Below are positions 24,720-36,089 of a stretch of DNA of 64,000 nt, in pieces (position 1 is the stretch's first letter; each line of letters starts with the position of its first letter). The notes under the pieces were generated by a model. The model searched no databases and was not told the origin of the DNA. It saw nothing but the letters and a program-made list of their open reading frames with translations. This DNA comes from Cardiocondyla obscurior (lineage: Eukaryota > Arthropoda > Insecta > Hymenoptera > Formicidae). The stretch spans positions 2,976,001 through 3,040,000 of the forward strand of contig NC_091880.1 in assembly GCF_019399895.1 (NCBI RefSeq). The letters are read 5' to 3'. A program made the position numbers and the translations under genes.

Positions 24720-27700
24720 TCAGTTACTAGTAGCATTGGCTATGCACGTAGACGGAATTTTATTCTCTTTCTCTTGTAACATTTTACATGCGGCAGCTAA
24801 GATATTCGGTTTTATTGACATGGTTGGTACTTTTAGACTATTCAGATAATGAAAAAATCGATTGCCTCGTTTGTAATTTGCGGTCGAACGAGATTCCTCT
24901 GCGCGACATATCGTACGTGCAGTTGGAAGATAATCTAATGCCATAATTCGTTGATCTAAACATATAGATGTAACATGTGAGAGCATATGATCCACTCCTC
25001 GATTCAATTGCTTTCTCAGAATAATTTTACTTTGATTTTGCACGTAATCGTTTGCTTTAATGTCTTTATACAATATTCGACTATTAATAAAATTCGCTAT
25101 GTCCGCGTTTAACTCGTGCAAAGCGGAATAAAAAGACACATTTTCAACTAATGATAAATTAGGTTGAACGTTCTCTTCCGACTTGTTCAACATCATGTCA
25201 TCAATATCAATTAAAGACGACGTTAAAGATAAGCCGTCCAAATCTTCCGCTAAATTACTTAATATATGTAAATTATTAGAATTTTTGGTACTTGTACTTT
25301 TCATAGTTTTGTTCTTGCTTAATTTAATCGTGGGCTTGTATAAATAATGATGCGTGTCATACCAAAGAGATGATTTCGAAGTTGTAGATTGTTCTGATAA
25401 TATTGGTGGACCTGATAACGATAGATATTGCAACTGGAGCAGTGCCTGCCTAAGATCGCCAGCTTGCAGTAATTTCTAAATAATGAAATAAATTTTTTTA
25501 ATTTTATTCAACGATAGAAGAAAGAATGATATATAATTAGATAATTCGCGCAATATTATAATCTAAAAAATATTCAAATTTAAAATAATAAGTTAGTTAT
25601 TGATTTTTAATTTAAATATAACTTTAAAATTACTTACCACTAAACAATTGTGCGGAATCCTGTAACCCGTTTCTGCCAACGAAATTAATTCTAGCAAGGC
25701 AGTTGCTCGACTACCACTCACTTTATGAAAGTAAATCTTGTTCTGTTGCGGTGCCATTTTGTACAAATGAGGACATTTGTCTCTACATGTCATAACAATT
25801 GGTCGTTTGGTATTTGATGCTAATTGATATGCAGCAGAAACGAATCCTTCATCCTCCTCAAAGATAAGATCAATATCTTCAAGAAGAATTAACGAATTTT
25901 GCGAGATTTTTGAAGTCTTATCTTTATTCGTGTTTTGTTCGAACGGAGATTTTTGTTTATTTTTTTTTATTCTATGCGACTTTGTGGCTTCCTGTAATTC
26001 CTTCGAGATTCTCTTTCCAGTGCGTCTAGAAGATGCATTCACCTCAAGCACGCTAAAAAAAAAAAAAAAAATTAATCTCAAATAAAATAGCATGTCTGAA
26101 ATTATTTTAATATAGTTAACATTTTATTATATTTTCAGTAAATTATTAATACCGACCTGTAACCAAGTTCTTCTGCTATCGCATATACACTTGCGCTTTT
26201 CCCGCTACCGTGCGGTCCTAATAATACAGCAACCTGATTATTTATATCATTACACGAAGAACTGTAATCCGAGGAATAAAAATCATCGCCGCTACTACCA
26301 TCGTCCTCCTTTGTTAGGGAAGCTCTCCAACCACTCAGCCAATCTTTTAGCTTACCCGCAGCTTCTTCGTTTCCAACAATTTCTTGTGCGCTCATTGGTT
26401 TGTATTTAAACGTCCACGCACAATTATAAGACTGATTTTCCTCGTTTCTATCATTTTCCATTTTCTTTCGTTCAAGTGCTCTCGTTTTTTTCCCTCTTGT
26501 CCGTGATGTCGATTTTTTTTCCGAATTAATTTTTGATACAGTTTCCCACATACTCCGCACATCCGAGCAAACCTTTTCAATTTCTAATAACACTTGTTCA
26601 ACGTTTTCCTTTACCGGCTTGTCAATCGTTGTAGTCACTCCCTGTGTTTCTCTACAATTAGTTATACATTTATAATTATTAATATCTATAGAAGGCAAAT
26701 AATTTTTCTCAATTTTCTTGGAAAATTTATGGTTAATTACGGGACTGGTCGGATACGATTCATTTTCTAATTGTGTAACATGACTGATAGAAGGAAATGG
26801 TAACATAGATATGCCGTTGTTCGTTTTGTGGTCTGTATTTTTGTTCTCTACATCGATTATATCTGATTGTAGGAATGAACGCTTAGCCGTTAGAATAGTC
26901 GGATCTGCTTTACGCCGTTTAGTGAATAAAGGCGCCAGTTTTTCTTTTGGCTTTCTTTTTAAAATGTTCTCATTGGTAATCTCGGAATCATTAGTTACTG
27001 TAATGACCATTTCACTCGTATTATTAATTTTATTTGACTTTTTCAAATTTTTATCTTTACGAATATTTTCATTAGAAATGCTTATGGAAGCATCTTTGGC
27101 AGTGTTCGAAATGCAGTTTTTTATAACTGATTCTTTATCTTTTTTTTTGAAATTTTTATCACAATCTTTTGTGTATGCTTCATTATGTTTTATATCTACA
27201 GAGTTTTCAGATTTATTTGAAGCATTAAACTTTGATCCGCTTCTCGGTGAAAATATTTCTTCATCGGTATCTACAACTAAAATTATAAATGTTAGTTTAC
27301 AATATAATTAAAATAAGATGTAGGTATATTAAACCAATACTAAAGTCAGCGATCAAAGTGTGAAATTAAAAAAAAATCATTGCCATCAACCAATAAATAT
27401 TGGGAGACTCTGATTATATTTCTCATCATGAACACAAATATTATAATTACATAACGACAACTAATGTATAGTATATATAATTTTCCTACATTACCATTTA
27501 AAGATTCGTTATCTTCGGAAGAATGTAATTTTATCCGCAAGGACCAACGAGGTTTTTCTCGTTTTTGCTTATCTTGTTTCACAATTTGTGGAGAAAATAA
27601 ATTCTCAGATTCTATAAAATGAATATCGTTCACTGCAGAAAGATCTAACTCTGATTTTAGACATTGCTTTTCAGAAGAATATCTCTTGTTCGAAATTTGT

Positions 27701-28798
27701 TTCACAGGTTCGACGTCGGAATTATCGGTCCTATGTACATCCGCTTTTACAATAAAAGTAGATACATCTTCATTCTTATTCGTCAATCCCAAGGGCGATT
27801 TGCTGCAAAATTAAAATGTAAAATTATTAAAATAATTATGCAATAAATAAATAATTTTATTACCTGAAATAATTTAACAAATTTCCAGACTGTTTAGTAT
27901 TTTTCATTGAAATTTCAAAGGAGTTATCTTTTTTATGCATTATATTGTTTTTATTCTCGCTTTTAAAAAATCTTATACGATTTTCTATATTCTTTTCTAT
28001 TTTTTCACCCTCTTCTATTTCTGCCGCTTTTCTTTTCGAGTATCCTTTCTTATCAGCCAAAGCGGTTAGCTTTTCTTTGCATTTAGCTTTATATTCTTTT
28101 ACATGATCTAATTTCTCTTTATTATTCTCAAAATCTTCTGTGTATTGCTGTGGTGGTGATTTATATTGTATTGGTCTGTTACGACTCATTAAAACCTGAA
28201 AGGCATTAGACTCTTCCCTTTGAGAATCAATTTCGTCGTGAATATCTATATTTGAGGCAGCTTCATCATTAAAATCAATAATATTATTATTCTTAGAAGA
28301 GCTAATCACATCAATAACATTCTTTTCATTTAATTCTTCATTTTGTGAGTTATTCCTAATTTTTTCAGTCTGAGACCCATTCATTTTCATAGTGAGCTTT
28401 GAATGCTTAAAAAGAAAAAAATCCAATTACATTATTTAATAACAAATTGATATCAAGTAATTAACAATTAGTACCTTCCTAAGACGTTGTTTCACGCCTG
28501 GCTCCATCAAACCTGATTTTGGCGTTTCATCTTGTAGAGTTTTATGACTATTATTTACTTCACCATTGTACGGACTGGGTGTCTTGTCGATCAGATCGTT
28601 CTGGCTTTCAATTATATCACACGTCTTGCTACGAGATCTATCGAGCGATATTCGAATTTTCACACGTTTGCGTTTATCTCTTGCGGCCGTTTCTTCCTGC
28701 GCTCGTTCCTCTTGTTCCATGACGTTATTAGAATCGACGGTGGCTTCCTTGTTATTAATATTCCTAGCATTAGAAAAGTACTGCTTAATATCTCGCAT
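24720..28798 (-). CDS. ATAD5: ATPase family AAA domain-containing protein 5 (Elg1), PCNA unloader
   Basis: Large subunit of the RFC-like clamp unloader that removes PCNA from DNA after replication. Exons in gene order are 28475-28798, 27864-28405, 27495-27802, 26157-27276, 25638-26052 and 24720-25475 (3465 nt, 1154 residues; human about 1844). Residues 1 to about 690 are lysine-, serine- and asparagine-rich and poorly conserved. The AAA+ part starts with WTFKYKPMSAQEIVGNEEAA, the Walker A is GPHGSGKSASVYAIAEELGY (about residue 750) and the Walker B is LILLEDIDLIFEEDEGF (about residue 820). A C-terminal LDYLPTARTICRAEE...RFFHYL block matches human EYLPTLRNICKTEK...RFLHYF. The protein opens with MRDIKQYF, which recalls the degenerate PCNA-binding start of RFC1. 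The gene is head-to-head with ALG1. Confidence 0.95.
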
Positions 28799-29624
28799 GG
28801 TTCAAACAATCGCTGCTCGTTCGTTCGCAGGCTTCATCGGGAACGCGGTATCACCATTTCTCTTTTTTTCTTAGCCCGAAAGTTCTTAAACAAAAATTAA
28901 GGAAGCACTTCTAGGATGGAAAACTAACGGATGTTAGAATAAAGTAATGATATACTTATCAGTGGTAATATACTACCATCAATGGAAATATCGCCAAGCG
29001 GAACACTGAAAGCCTCGTTTAATGATGGCGCACCGAAATTTCTCGGGAAAATTACCTTCGCACAGCGATTTTCAGTGAAATATCTCAATCGCTCACAACT
29101 CGGCGAACACTACGGGTTACTGAACGTGAACGGTACGTTCGCACGATGCACTCACGGCTTCCCGCCCGTTCCCGCCTTTTCGACAGGAACATATGTGATG
29201 TGCGACTCCAAGCGGGGATCTGCTCTTTCCCACCGCAATGTGTTACACTATTGGTACTCGAAACGAGCAGGTTACCCGTTCGTCATGCACACATTTTTCA
29301 CACATACAGTTAAAACTATATGGAATTTTATTTAATTATATGAATAATATTAAATGCCCGTTTAAAATAATAGCCCAGCCACACAACAATCACGTTGCAC
29401 TAAAAGATCTCTTTCAAAATTAATCTTGAATCTGTTCTCTTTCTCCAACTAAAGATCTTTATGTTAAATTATTTACGGCAGATTTACTCAAAATTATTGT
29501 ATTTTATGTCTTTCGTTTTATTCTCATTAATAATTCGTAGTATTTTTAAACACCTGACCTGCGCTCGGTGGTTCGCCACGCGAACGAGTCTCTTTGTCAG
29601 CTGTTCGCACCGGTGTCACGCGAA
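28799..29624. promoter_or_regulatory. Divergent promoter region between ATAD5 and ALG1
   Basis: An 826 bp gap between two head-to-head housekeeping genes. An open frame at 28982-29335 (117 codons) lies here but has no recognisable family; it is more likely 5' flank than a gene. The last 80 bp before ALG1 are GC-richer (cctgcgctcggtgg) and probably carry its transcription start. Confidence 0.45.
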
Positions 29625-31434
29625 ATGACGTTGATCAGCTTGGCTGTATTCTTGCTGCTCCTGTGGATATTTTTCATCGTCTATAAAACGTATCTTAGAA
29701 GATACAAATCCGTCAAGAATGTTTGCGTGTTGGTGCTCGGTGATATCGGTAGAAGCCCGAGGATGCAATATCACGCGATCTCCTTCGCTCGGGAAGGCTT
29801 CGTTGTGGATATTGTGGGTTACCCTGGGTCACCGCCAATGAGAGAAATTAGCGAAAATGAGCGCGTGCGGATCTATTACCTGCGACCACCTCCCGACTTG
29901 CAAAACAGTACGAAATGGATTTTTTCTAGGACTGCATTATTGCCACCGTCATTACTAAATCTTTTTTTTTTTTCTTAAGATATTTCGCTTTGTATTCAGA
30001 CTTTTTCGGTGCCTTTATTTCCTGTTTTCTATTCGTCTGTCTTGTATCTGCTTCTAATTAATTGTTATTTCAGGACTGCCGCGTCTTCTCTGTTATATAG
30101 TAAAGGTGGTATGGCAAACAGTTGATCTTCTGTGGTTGCTGTTTAACAAGAGACCTATATCAAACTCACTGATGACACAGAATCCACCTGCAATACCAAC
30201 TATCCCCATATGCTGGTTTTACTGTGTTGTAATGGAAGCACAGTTTGTAATTGATTGGCATAATTATGCCCATTCCCTCATGGCATTAAATCTGGGAAAA
30301 AATCATGTTCTAGTTAGATTGGCAAAATTTATTGAGACAACTTTTGGCTGTAGAGCAAAGAATAATTTTTGTGTTACCAAAGCAATGAAAGAGGACTTGG
30401 AAAATAAATGGGCTATCCAGTTGGTATTATTTATTATATTTAAAAAATAGTTTCTTGATTTTAATTTCTTTTTTTTTTTTTTACAGAGCAAAAGTTCTGT
30501 ATGACAGACCAATAGATAAATTTCATCCATTAACTTTAGAGGAGAAGAATGAATTCCTGGGTACATTAAGTGAAAAGTATGATATATCAGTACCTTTTTC
30601 ACCCAATAGGTCTGGCTTTATTGTATCTAGCACTAGTTGGACAGAAGATGAAGATTTTTCAATTTTGTTAAATGCTTTACAAGGTAAATTTATATTTTAT
30701 TAAATTTTTATATAAGTATTAATAAAATTATACATGTAATATTTTTGTAGAATATGAAAATGTGTGTGAAACTGGCGAGTTAAACTTGCCAGATGTAGTT
30801 TGTGCAATAACAGGCAAAGGACCATTAAAAGAGTTTTATATGGCTATTATTAACTTAAAAAAATGGAAACACGTCGTTGTAAAGACACCATGGCTTGAAA
30901 ATGAAGATTATCCTAAAATATTAGGTATATACATTAATTTTATATTATTTAAATATGATATACAATTTTTTTTTTTACATAAAACACTAAAATCTTTTAA
31001 ATACTTTTTATTTTTATTAAAATAGCTAGCGCAGACTTAGGCGTGTGTCTTCACACTTCGTCCAGTGGACTTGATTTGCCAATGAAAGTTGTCGATATGT
31101 TTGGCTGTCGTTTACCAGTTTGTGCATACAATTTCAATTGGTATATTATTAATTAATTTAATTTAATGTAACTATCAAAGATTTAATTTCTAAAAAAAAG
31201 TTTGTAATATTTAGCTTATCGGAATTAGTAAGACACAATGAAAATAGTTTGGTATTTGCGGACGAGAAGGAACTGGGTGATCAATTGATAAAGTGGTTTC
31301 AAGATTTCCCTGATAATGAAACGCATCGACATCTGCGTAAAAAATTTGAAGAAAACATGTTTTCATCTCAGCAAGAACACAATGATTGGCATGGCAACTG
31401 GAAACTTAACGTGTTGCCTTATTTTCAAGCGTGA
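29625..31434 (+). CDS. ALG1: Chitobiosyldiphosphodolichol beta-mannosyltransferase ALG1
   Basis: Transfers the first mannose from GDP-mannose to GlcNAc2-PP-dolichol on the cytosolic face of the ER, an early step of N-glycan precursor assembly. Exons are 29625-29907, 30074-30419, 30487-30683, 30751-30924, 31026-31140 and 31215-31434 (1335 nt, 444 residues; human 464). An N-terminal signal anchor covers about residues 4-20 (ISLAVFLLLLWIFFIVY). The GT-B fold follows: VLVLGDIGRSPRMQYHA, FVIDWHNYAHSLM, SSTSWTEDEDFSILLNAL, CAITGKGPLKEFY, and the nucleotide-sugar site LGVCLHTSSSGLDLPMKVVD. The start was placed at the ATG at 29625 because nothing upstream in frame begins with ATG. The exon 2 donor is CA then GTTGGT, the only one that preserves AIQAKVLYDRP. 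It is convergent with SNU13. Confidence 0.97.
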
Positions 31435-32050
31435 TTTTAGTTGTATTTTTAGCTGTACTTTTTTTTAATACAATTTTTGTACATCTCTTGTAATCTGCAG
31501 TGCTATTATTTCCAGTAGTATAAATAATTATTTAATATTACTATTAAAATGCCTTATTAATGTATCTAAAAGTTTTTCCTTTTTTTTTTTAATAATGTAC
31601 TACAAAATTTGAATAAACTGTTTATTAATTAATGTAGTTTTTATTTTATTAATATCCGATATACTTCCAACATTCAGCCTGTAAAAAAGAAAATTAATTT
31701 GAACACATAAATTTAATATGTAAAGGAAAATGTATTTAATTTTAGCAGCTGTCAAACAGGTTGCTCTCGTCCTCGATTAGACATCATGTAATTCGATTAT
31801 TTACTGATTACTGAAACAAATAGGGATCTCTGAACACAGATATACTTTATTGTAGTTTTTATTCAATGCTTTAAATATATCTTTTACATAAAGGGCCTCG
31901 TACATAAAAGGGAATTTTTAATAGATTTTTGTATAAACATTATAATTAAATACCATTTTATTCATGTCATATACCTATAGTAGCAATAAAAATTTACATT
32001 ACGCGTTATTAATAATAATGTGTAAAAATAACAATTATAGATACAGATAT
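31435..32050. other. Convergent 3' region between ALG1 and SNU13
   Basis: AT-rich 616 bp carrying the two 3' UTRs. Plus-strand AATAAAC near 31612 is a likely ALG1 polyadenylation signal. No coding sequence is seen. Confidence 0.6.
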
Positions 32051-32431
32051 TTAAATTAAAAGCCTTTCAATTTCTTGCTGAATGGCTTTGATCTGTGGTT
32101 TTAATTGTGAGCCTTCATTGATCAATACAGAGCAGGCCACTACTGGTCTGGAAACTCCACAGGCTCGCCCTAAAGCCTGCTTACTCCGCACAAAAACATA
32201 GGGCACATTTTTATCTTCGCATAATAATGGCAAATGCAGTAAAATCTCCAATGGTTGGGTATCTGCAGCCATTACTATAAATTCAGAAAGACCACGATTC
32301 AAGGATTTCGTAGCTTCATTCGCTCCTTTTTTCAGTTGTCCATAGCTGAGTGCTTGCTGCACCAAATTCAATATTTTTATGGTAAGCGCAGCATCTGCCA
32401 GCGGATATGCTTTCGGTGATACTTCATCCAT
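32051..32431 (-). CDS. SNU13: SNU13 / NHP2L1, 15.5K kink-turn RNA-binding protein
   Basis: Member of the L7Ae family that binds kink-turns in U4 snRNA and box C/D snoRNAs; part of the U4/U6.U5 tri-snRNP and of C/D snoRNPs in the nucleolus (Drosophila hoi-polloi). One coding exon of 126 residues: PKAYPLADAALT, QLKKGANEATKSLNRGLSEF, LEILLHLPLLCEDKNVPYVF, RSKQALGRACGVSRPVVACS and C-terminal IQQEIERLLI. Conservation with human is very high throughout. A long T-tract ending in TTTTAG abuts the ATG on the coding strand, so a 5' UTR intron splices directly before the start codon, with an untranslated first exon probably near 32.5-32.7 kb. Confidence 0.98.
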   Translation of the reverse strand: MDEVSPKAYPLADAALTIKILNLVQQALSYGQLKKGANEATKSLNRGLSEFIVMAADTQPLEILLHLPLLCEDKNVPYVFVRSKQALGRACGVSRPVVACSVLINEGSQLKPQIKAIQQEIERLLI

Positions 32432-34540
32432 CTAAAAAAAAAAAAAAAAAATTAAATCAGTATGATGCTTTTATTAATTCGATTAGATGTAATTAATATT
32501 TATTCGCGGTGCTGCAATATATCCACGTGGGAAAGCTAACCTTAAATAACCGCGACGCGCACTTGAGAGACGACGATTATTCTTTTCGTTCAACCGAATG
32601 TTCAACACTTCTACGCTCGTAATTAAGTGAAAAGGTATACGAGATAAGAGCCGGGAGCGAATTTGGAGTAGATTCTAGTCGTGTTAATCGTTTCGCGTTC
32701 ATGCGGAGCCGCGCGTCATTCCCGATCACCTTATTTTCCAGATCATCGACTTTTTATTGAGTTATAATTACCTTGAACGTTTCTGGTTATCGCTTTTTGA
32801 TTGTTGGGAAATTCAATTGTCGCATTCCAAGTTTTACAATGCGGTGTGTAGCGGCACGATTTCACTCCGCACTTTTATCAAAATTTATTCACGGCCATGT
32901 GAGTCTCAAAACCGGATAACGGCCGGCAGCGGGAAGCGCAGTGACGCCAAGAAAGCTAAAAAGGAGGGACGAAGTTACTAGGCAGGCAGACACGAAACAC
33001 TTCGCGTCTGCGTAGATAAATGGCGATGAAACATATATAAACCAATTTTTTTAGTGGTTCATTGGTTGCAAAATAGTATAGTATAGTTTTAGAATCTTAA
33101 AAATTTTTCTAGCTCAGAATTAATCAATATCATAAAACAATTTGTCGTGCGATACATGCAATACATCTAAAAGAGAGAGGGAGAACGAGAGAGAGAGAGA
33201 AAGAAAGACGGAAACAAAAATGGATCTTCACATTGGCGTCTTCACTATCTGGCGGAGTGTAGATCGAATTTATAAATCCATTCTTTCTACGTCCGTAAGT
33301 TCAACCACCCGTATACAATTCAATGCATTTTACAATTAATACAAAACATTTTAGCGTTATAAGATTCGTAATTATATTTTTATTCCGAACGAAATACCGC
33401 GAGTACAAATTGAAAGAGAGATAAAAGGTCCTTTCCTGCCTCGAATCTTACATTTTATTCTACTTTTTTTCCCCTCCCCCTTTTTCTTTTCTCTCGCGAG
33501 ATCTTCGAGGGAAGTATTTCGCGTAACGTCAAGTGCCGCAAGAATTATTCCGGCCACTTGATATGACCGGAGCGGCGAACGCGTAACGCGCGTGGCTGAG
33601 TTTCTATTTTCGGACGCGCCACGCGGTGTCAATTAAAGACCAACGACGGCACGTTTATAATCCTCCGTTTGATCGTTTCCGGACACACCGCCGACTTTAA
33701 TCGCGTATTCAGTATCCGGCAGTTGGTTATCGCTGTTACGCTGTCGTTCTCTCGTTCGAGAAATCGCGTAACGATACGCACGCGGCCCTGCTTCTCCTCC
33801 GTTTTCCGCTTTCCGCAGCAAAAATAGACTACACGCGTAAGGGAGTTAACGGCGACCGTTGCGATGTTTCTTCGACTTTCCTGTGCCCGTAGAGCCTGGA
33901 AAACGTAAGGTAATAAAAAGAGAGAGAAACCGCGGCCGTCCGCGCGCTAATTGTGAAATAATTAACGCGTGACACCTGTAATTACTTTTTGTATTTATCG
34001 CTGTATAATTTGTAATAGTATTTATTACACACTTGACGATAATACTCTTTTGAGATGCATTTTACGTGCCTTAGAAAAATGATTCTGGCGAAAATCAAGA
34101 CAAATGTTTATTGCGGTTTTTTTTTATTACGTAATATTATTATATTTTAATAGTTAATTATGCGCAATCAATGGAAAGACATTTCAACCGTTCATAATTT
34201 AGGACTGACGCAACGTGAGATGCATATCTTTTCGAGAGGGAAAACGTTAACTGTGGTCATTTCTATTTTTAATACATTATTTCCGATGGTACTTTTTTTT
34301 TTCTTTTTTTTTTAGCACGCCAGCATGAGAAAATACTTGGAAACTGAGATATTTTGGAGAAAGAGCGCGGAGCAAATTCGTCGCTACATATTATCGTTCT
34401 TTATCAAGGAGAGTTCAACCCTTCGCTAATGTCATCGAGTGAGTAATCCATCAAGTACACCCCGGTGTTATCGATACCTCCATTCTCTCCTTCCTTTTAG
34501 CCTTACTCGAGCGTAACCCGAAAAACAAGAAACCTTTCCT
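32432..34540. other. Intergenic region upstream of SNU13
   Basis: The GC-richer 32500-33000 segment probably contains the SNU13 promoter and untranslated first exon. A purine microsatellite (GA-rich) lies at about 33173-33208. A second CpG-rich patch covers about 33480-33900, then AT-rich DNA follows to 34320. Open frames here are not protein-like. No gene is recognised. Confidence 0.45.
33173..33208. repeat. GA-rich microsatellite
   Basis: Interrupted (GA)n run, agagagagggagaacgagag followed by further GA repeats. Confidence 0.8.
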
Positions 34541-36089
34541 TTCGCCAAACTTGCGGCACGCTCGATCGCGCTTCGAGCCCCCAGGTCGAGAAATCAACGA
34601 TGCCTTTATCACGCGACGATCAATCAGACCCGCGGCTCATCAATTAGCTGGGCACGGGGCACGAAGTTGGAAGTGAGATAACATCTTCGGGGCAAATAGA
34701 GAAAAAGGTACAAGTGTCACTTGGTCGGCGCCGAAAGTGAAAGCGAGGATCTCAAGGACTTGGCCGGATCCTCTCCAGTCGGTACTCCATCCCCTATCTC
34801 TCTGTCTCTTTCCCCCGTTTTGCCAGTCTCGAGTGCCAGCCGTGAAGATACTCCTCGGTCGACCAAGGGGTGAAAGAGGAAGAAGAGCAGAAAATAAGAG
34901 GAGGGTGCGAGAAGGGGGGAGGAGGAGAAGATGCTGCACGAGGTCGAGAAGAGGTGGGAAAGAGTAGGAAGACCTCTGGATTTTCTCTGGGGGAGGACGC
35001 ATGTTGGAGGTCGCGAGACGCGGGGGCGAGGGACCTCCGCGCACACCGGAGGTCGCGCATGCGTTCGTCGTCGTCGGGTAGAGGATGTTCGACGTTTTTT
35101 TCAGTCACCGGTCGACGCTGCGGCGGGCACCGTCGTCGTCGTGAACACGGGCCGCGAACGCGCGGCGTACAGCTGCTGGGTACCACCACCGCAGACTCTC
35201 GCCCCCGCGGACAACAGTCTGGACCAGTTAGTCGGCTAGTGCCCCGTGTGTCCGCGCGACCGACGTCGCGGTCGATAAGCACCTGGCGAGAGAGGACACG
35301 GCCAGGTGGAGGACACCCGGAAGAAGAGAACGGAAAAGGCAGAAGAAAGGGGGCTGGTGGTGATGGTGATACGGTGAATCGGCTCCCGGCCACGCGTTTC
35401 ACGTGCTGTTCCTCCGCGACCTGGAATCGCGCGGTCGGAGTTTTCCCTCCTTACCTTGAAGAGGATCCGGCGTATCTCCCGCATCGATTGACCTGGTGGC
35501 AAGGATCGCTGTGCGACTACATCCTCCGGGGACACCGTAATATCGGGGCAAGGTTACTGTGCGCTCGTCACGTCCCCAGGTGAGAAGCGCAGGTGAGAAG
35601 GATCACCGGGCAGGCGCGTCGAGGGGTGCAACTCCGCATCTGTTTTACTAGCTGTCTCTCCGGCTTCGACAGAAGATGCGATCGCCGGGCACTCGCTCGC
35701 TACGTCGATCGCGACCGTGCGAAGCAGCCCGTATCGAGCGTCAAGATTAAAACGAGCGTATTAAAAAAGAAAAAAAAAAAAAAAAAAGTAATCTTTGTAT
35801 TTGCAAGGAAAGAATTAAATCAACGAATCGAGAGCACGGAGCAGCATCCCCGATGACACCATCGGAAACAACCGATCGTTCGCGCGACTAGTCAAGAGCA
35901 AATCGCACGCGTGCGAGAAAAGGAAGGACCGCGCGGATGTGCAGTAAAATCGGGCGATGAAAATCTCTTTTCGAACGGTCGAGGAGTCCCGGAACCGTCG
36001 CTTCACGCAGCCCCGGACGTCGAGAAGGTCGCGACGTCGTTAAAGGCCTCCGTAGCCGCCGAAGAAACGTCGCGCTCGCGAGAGAGAGG
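34541..36089 (+). promoter_or_regulatory. CpG-rich upstream region and probable 5' UTR of the T-type channel gene
   Basis: About 1.5 kb of very CpG-rich sequence ends at the channel start codon. Long overlapping open frames on both strands (for instance 34794-35583) are a consequence of composition and have Arg/Ser/Pro-rich, non-protein-like translations. An A-run of about 20 bases lies at 35767-35787. The region most plausibly contains promoters and 5' UTR of the gene; no specific initiator can be assigned. Confidence 0.5.

Noticed and set aside
28982..29335. 117-codon open frame between ATAD5 and ALG1
   Set aside because: No recognisable domain, no splice context, and it lies in a divergent promoter region where chance ORFs of this size are plausible.
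34640..35583. ORFs of 100-237 codons on both strands upstream of the channel
   Set aside because: Same compositional artefact; no homology and Arg/Gly/Pro bias typical of GC-rich non-coding DNA.
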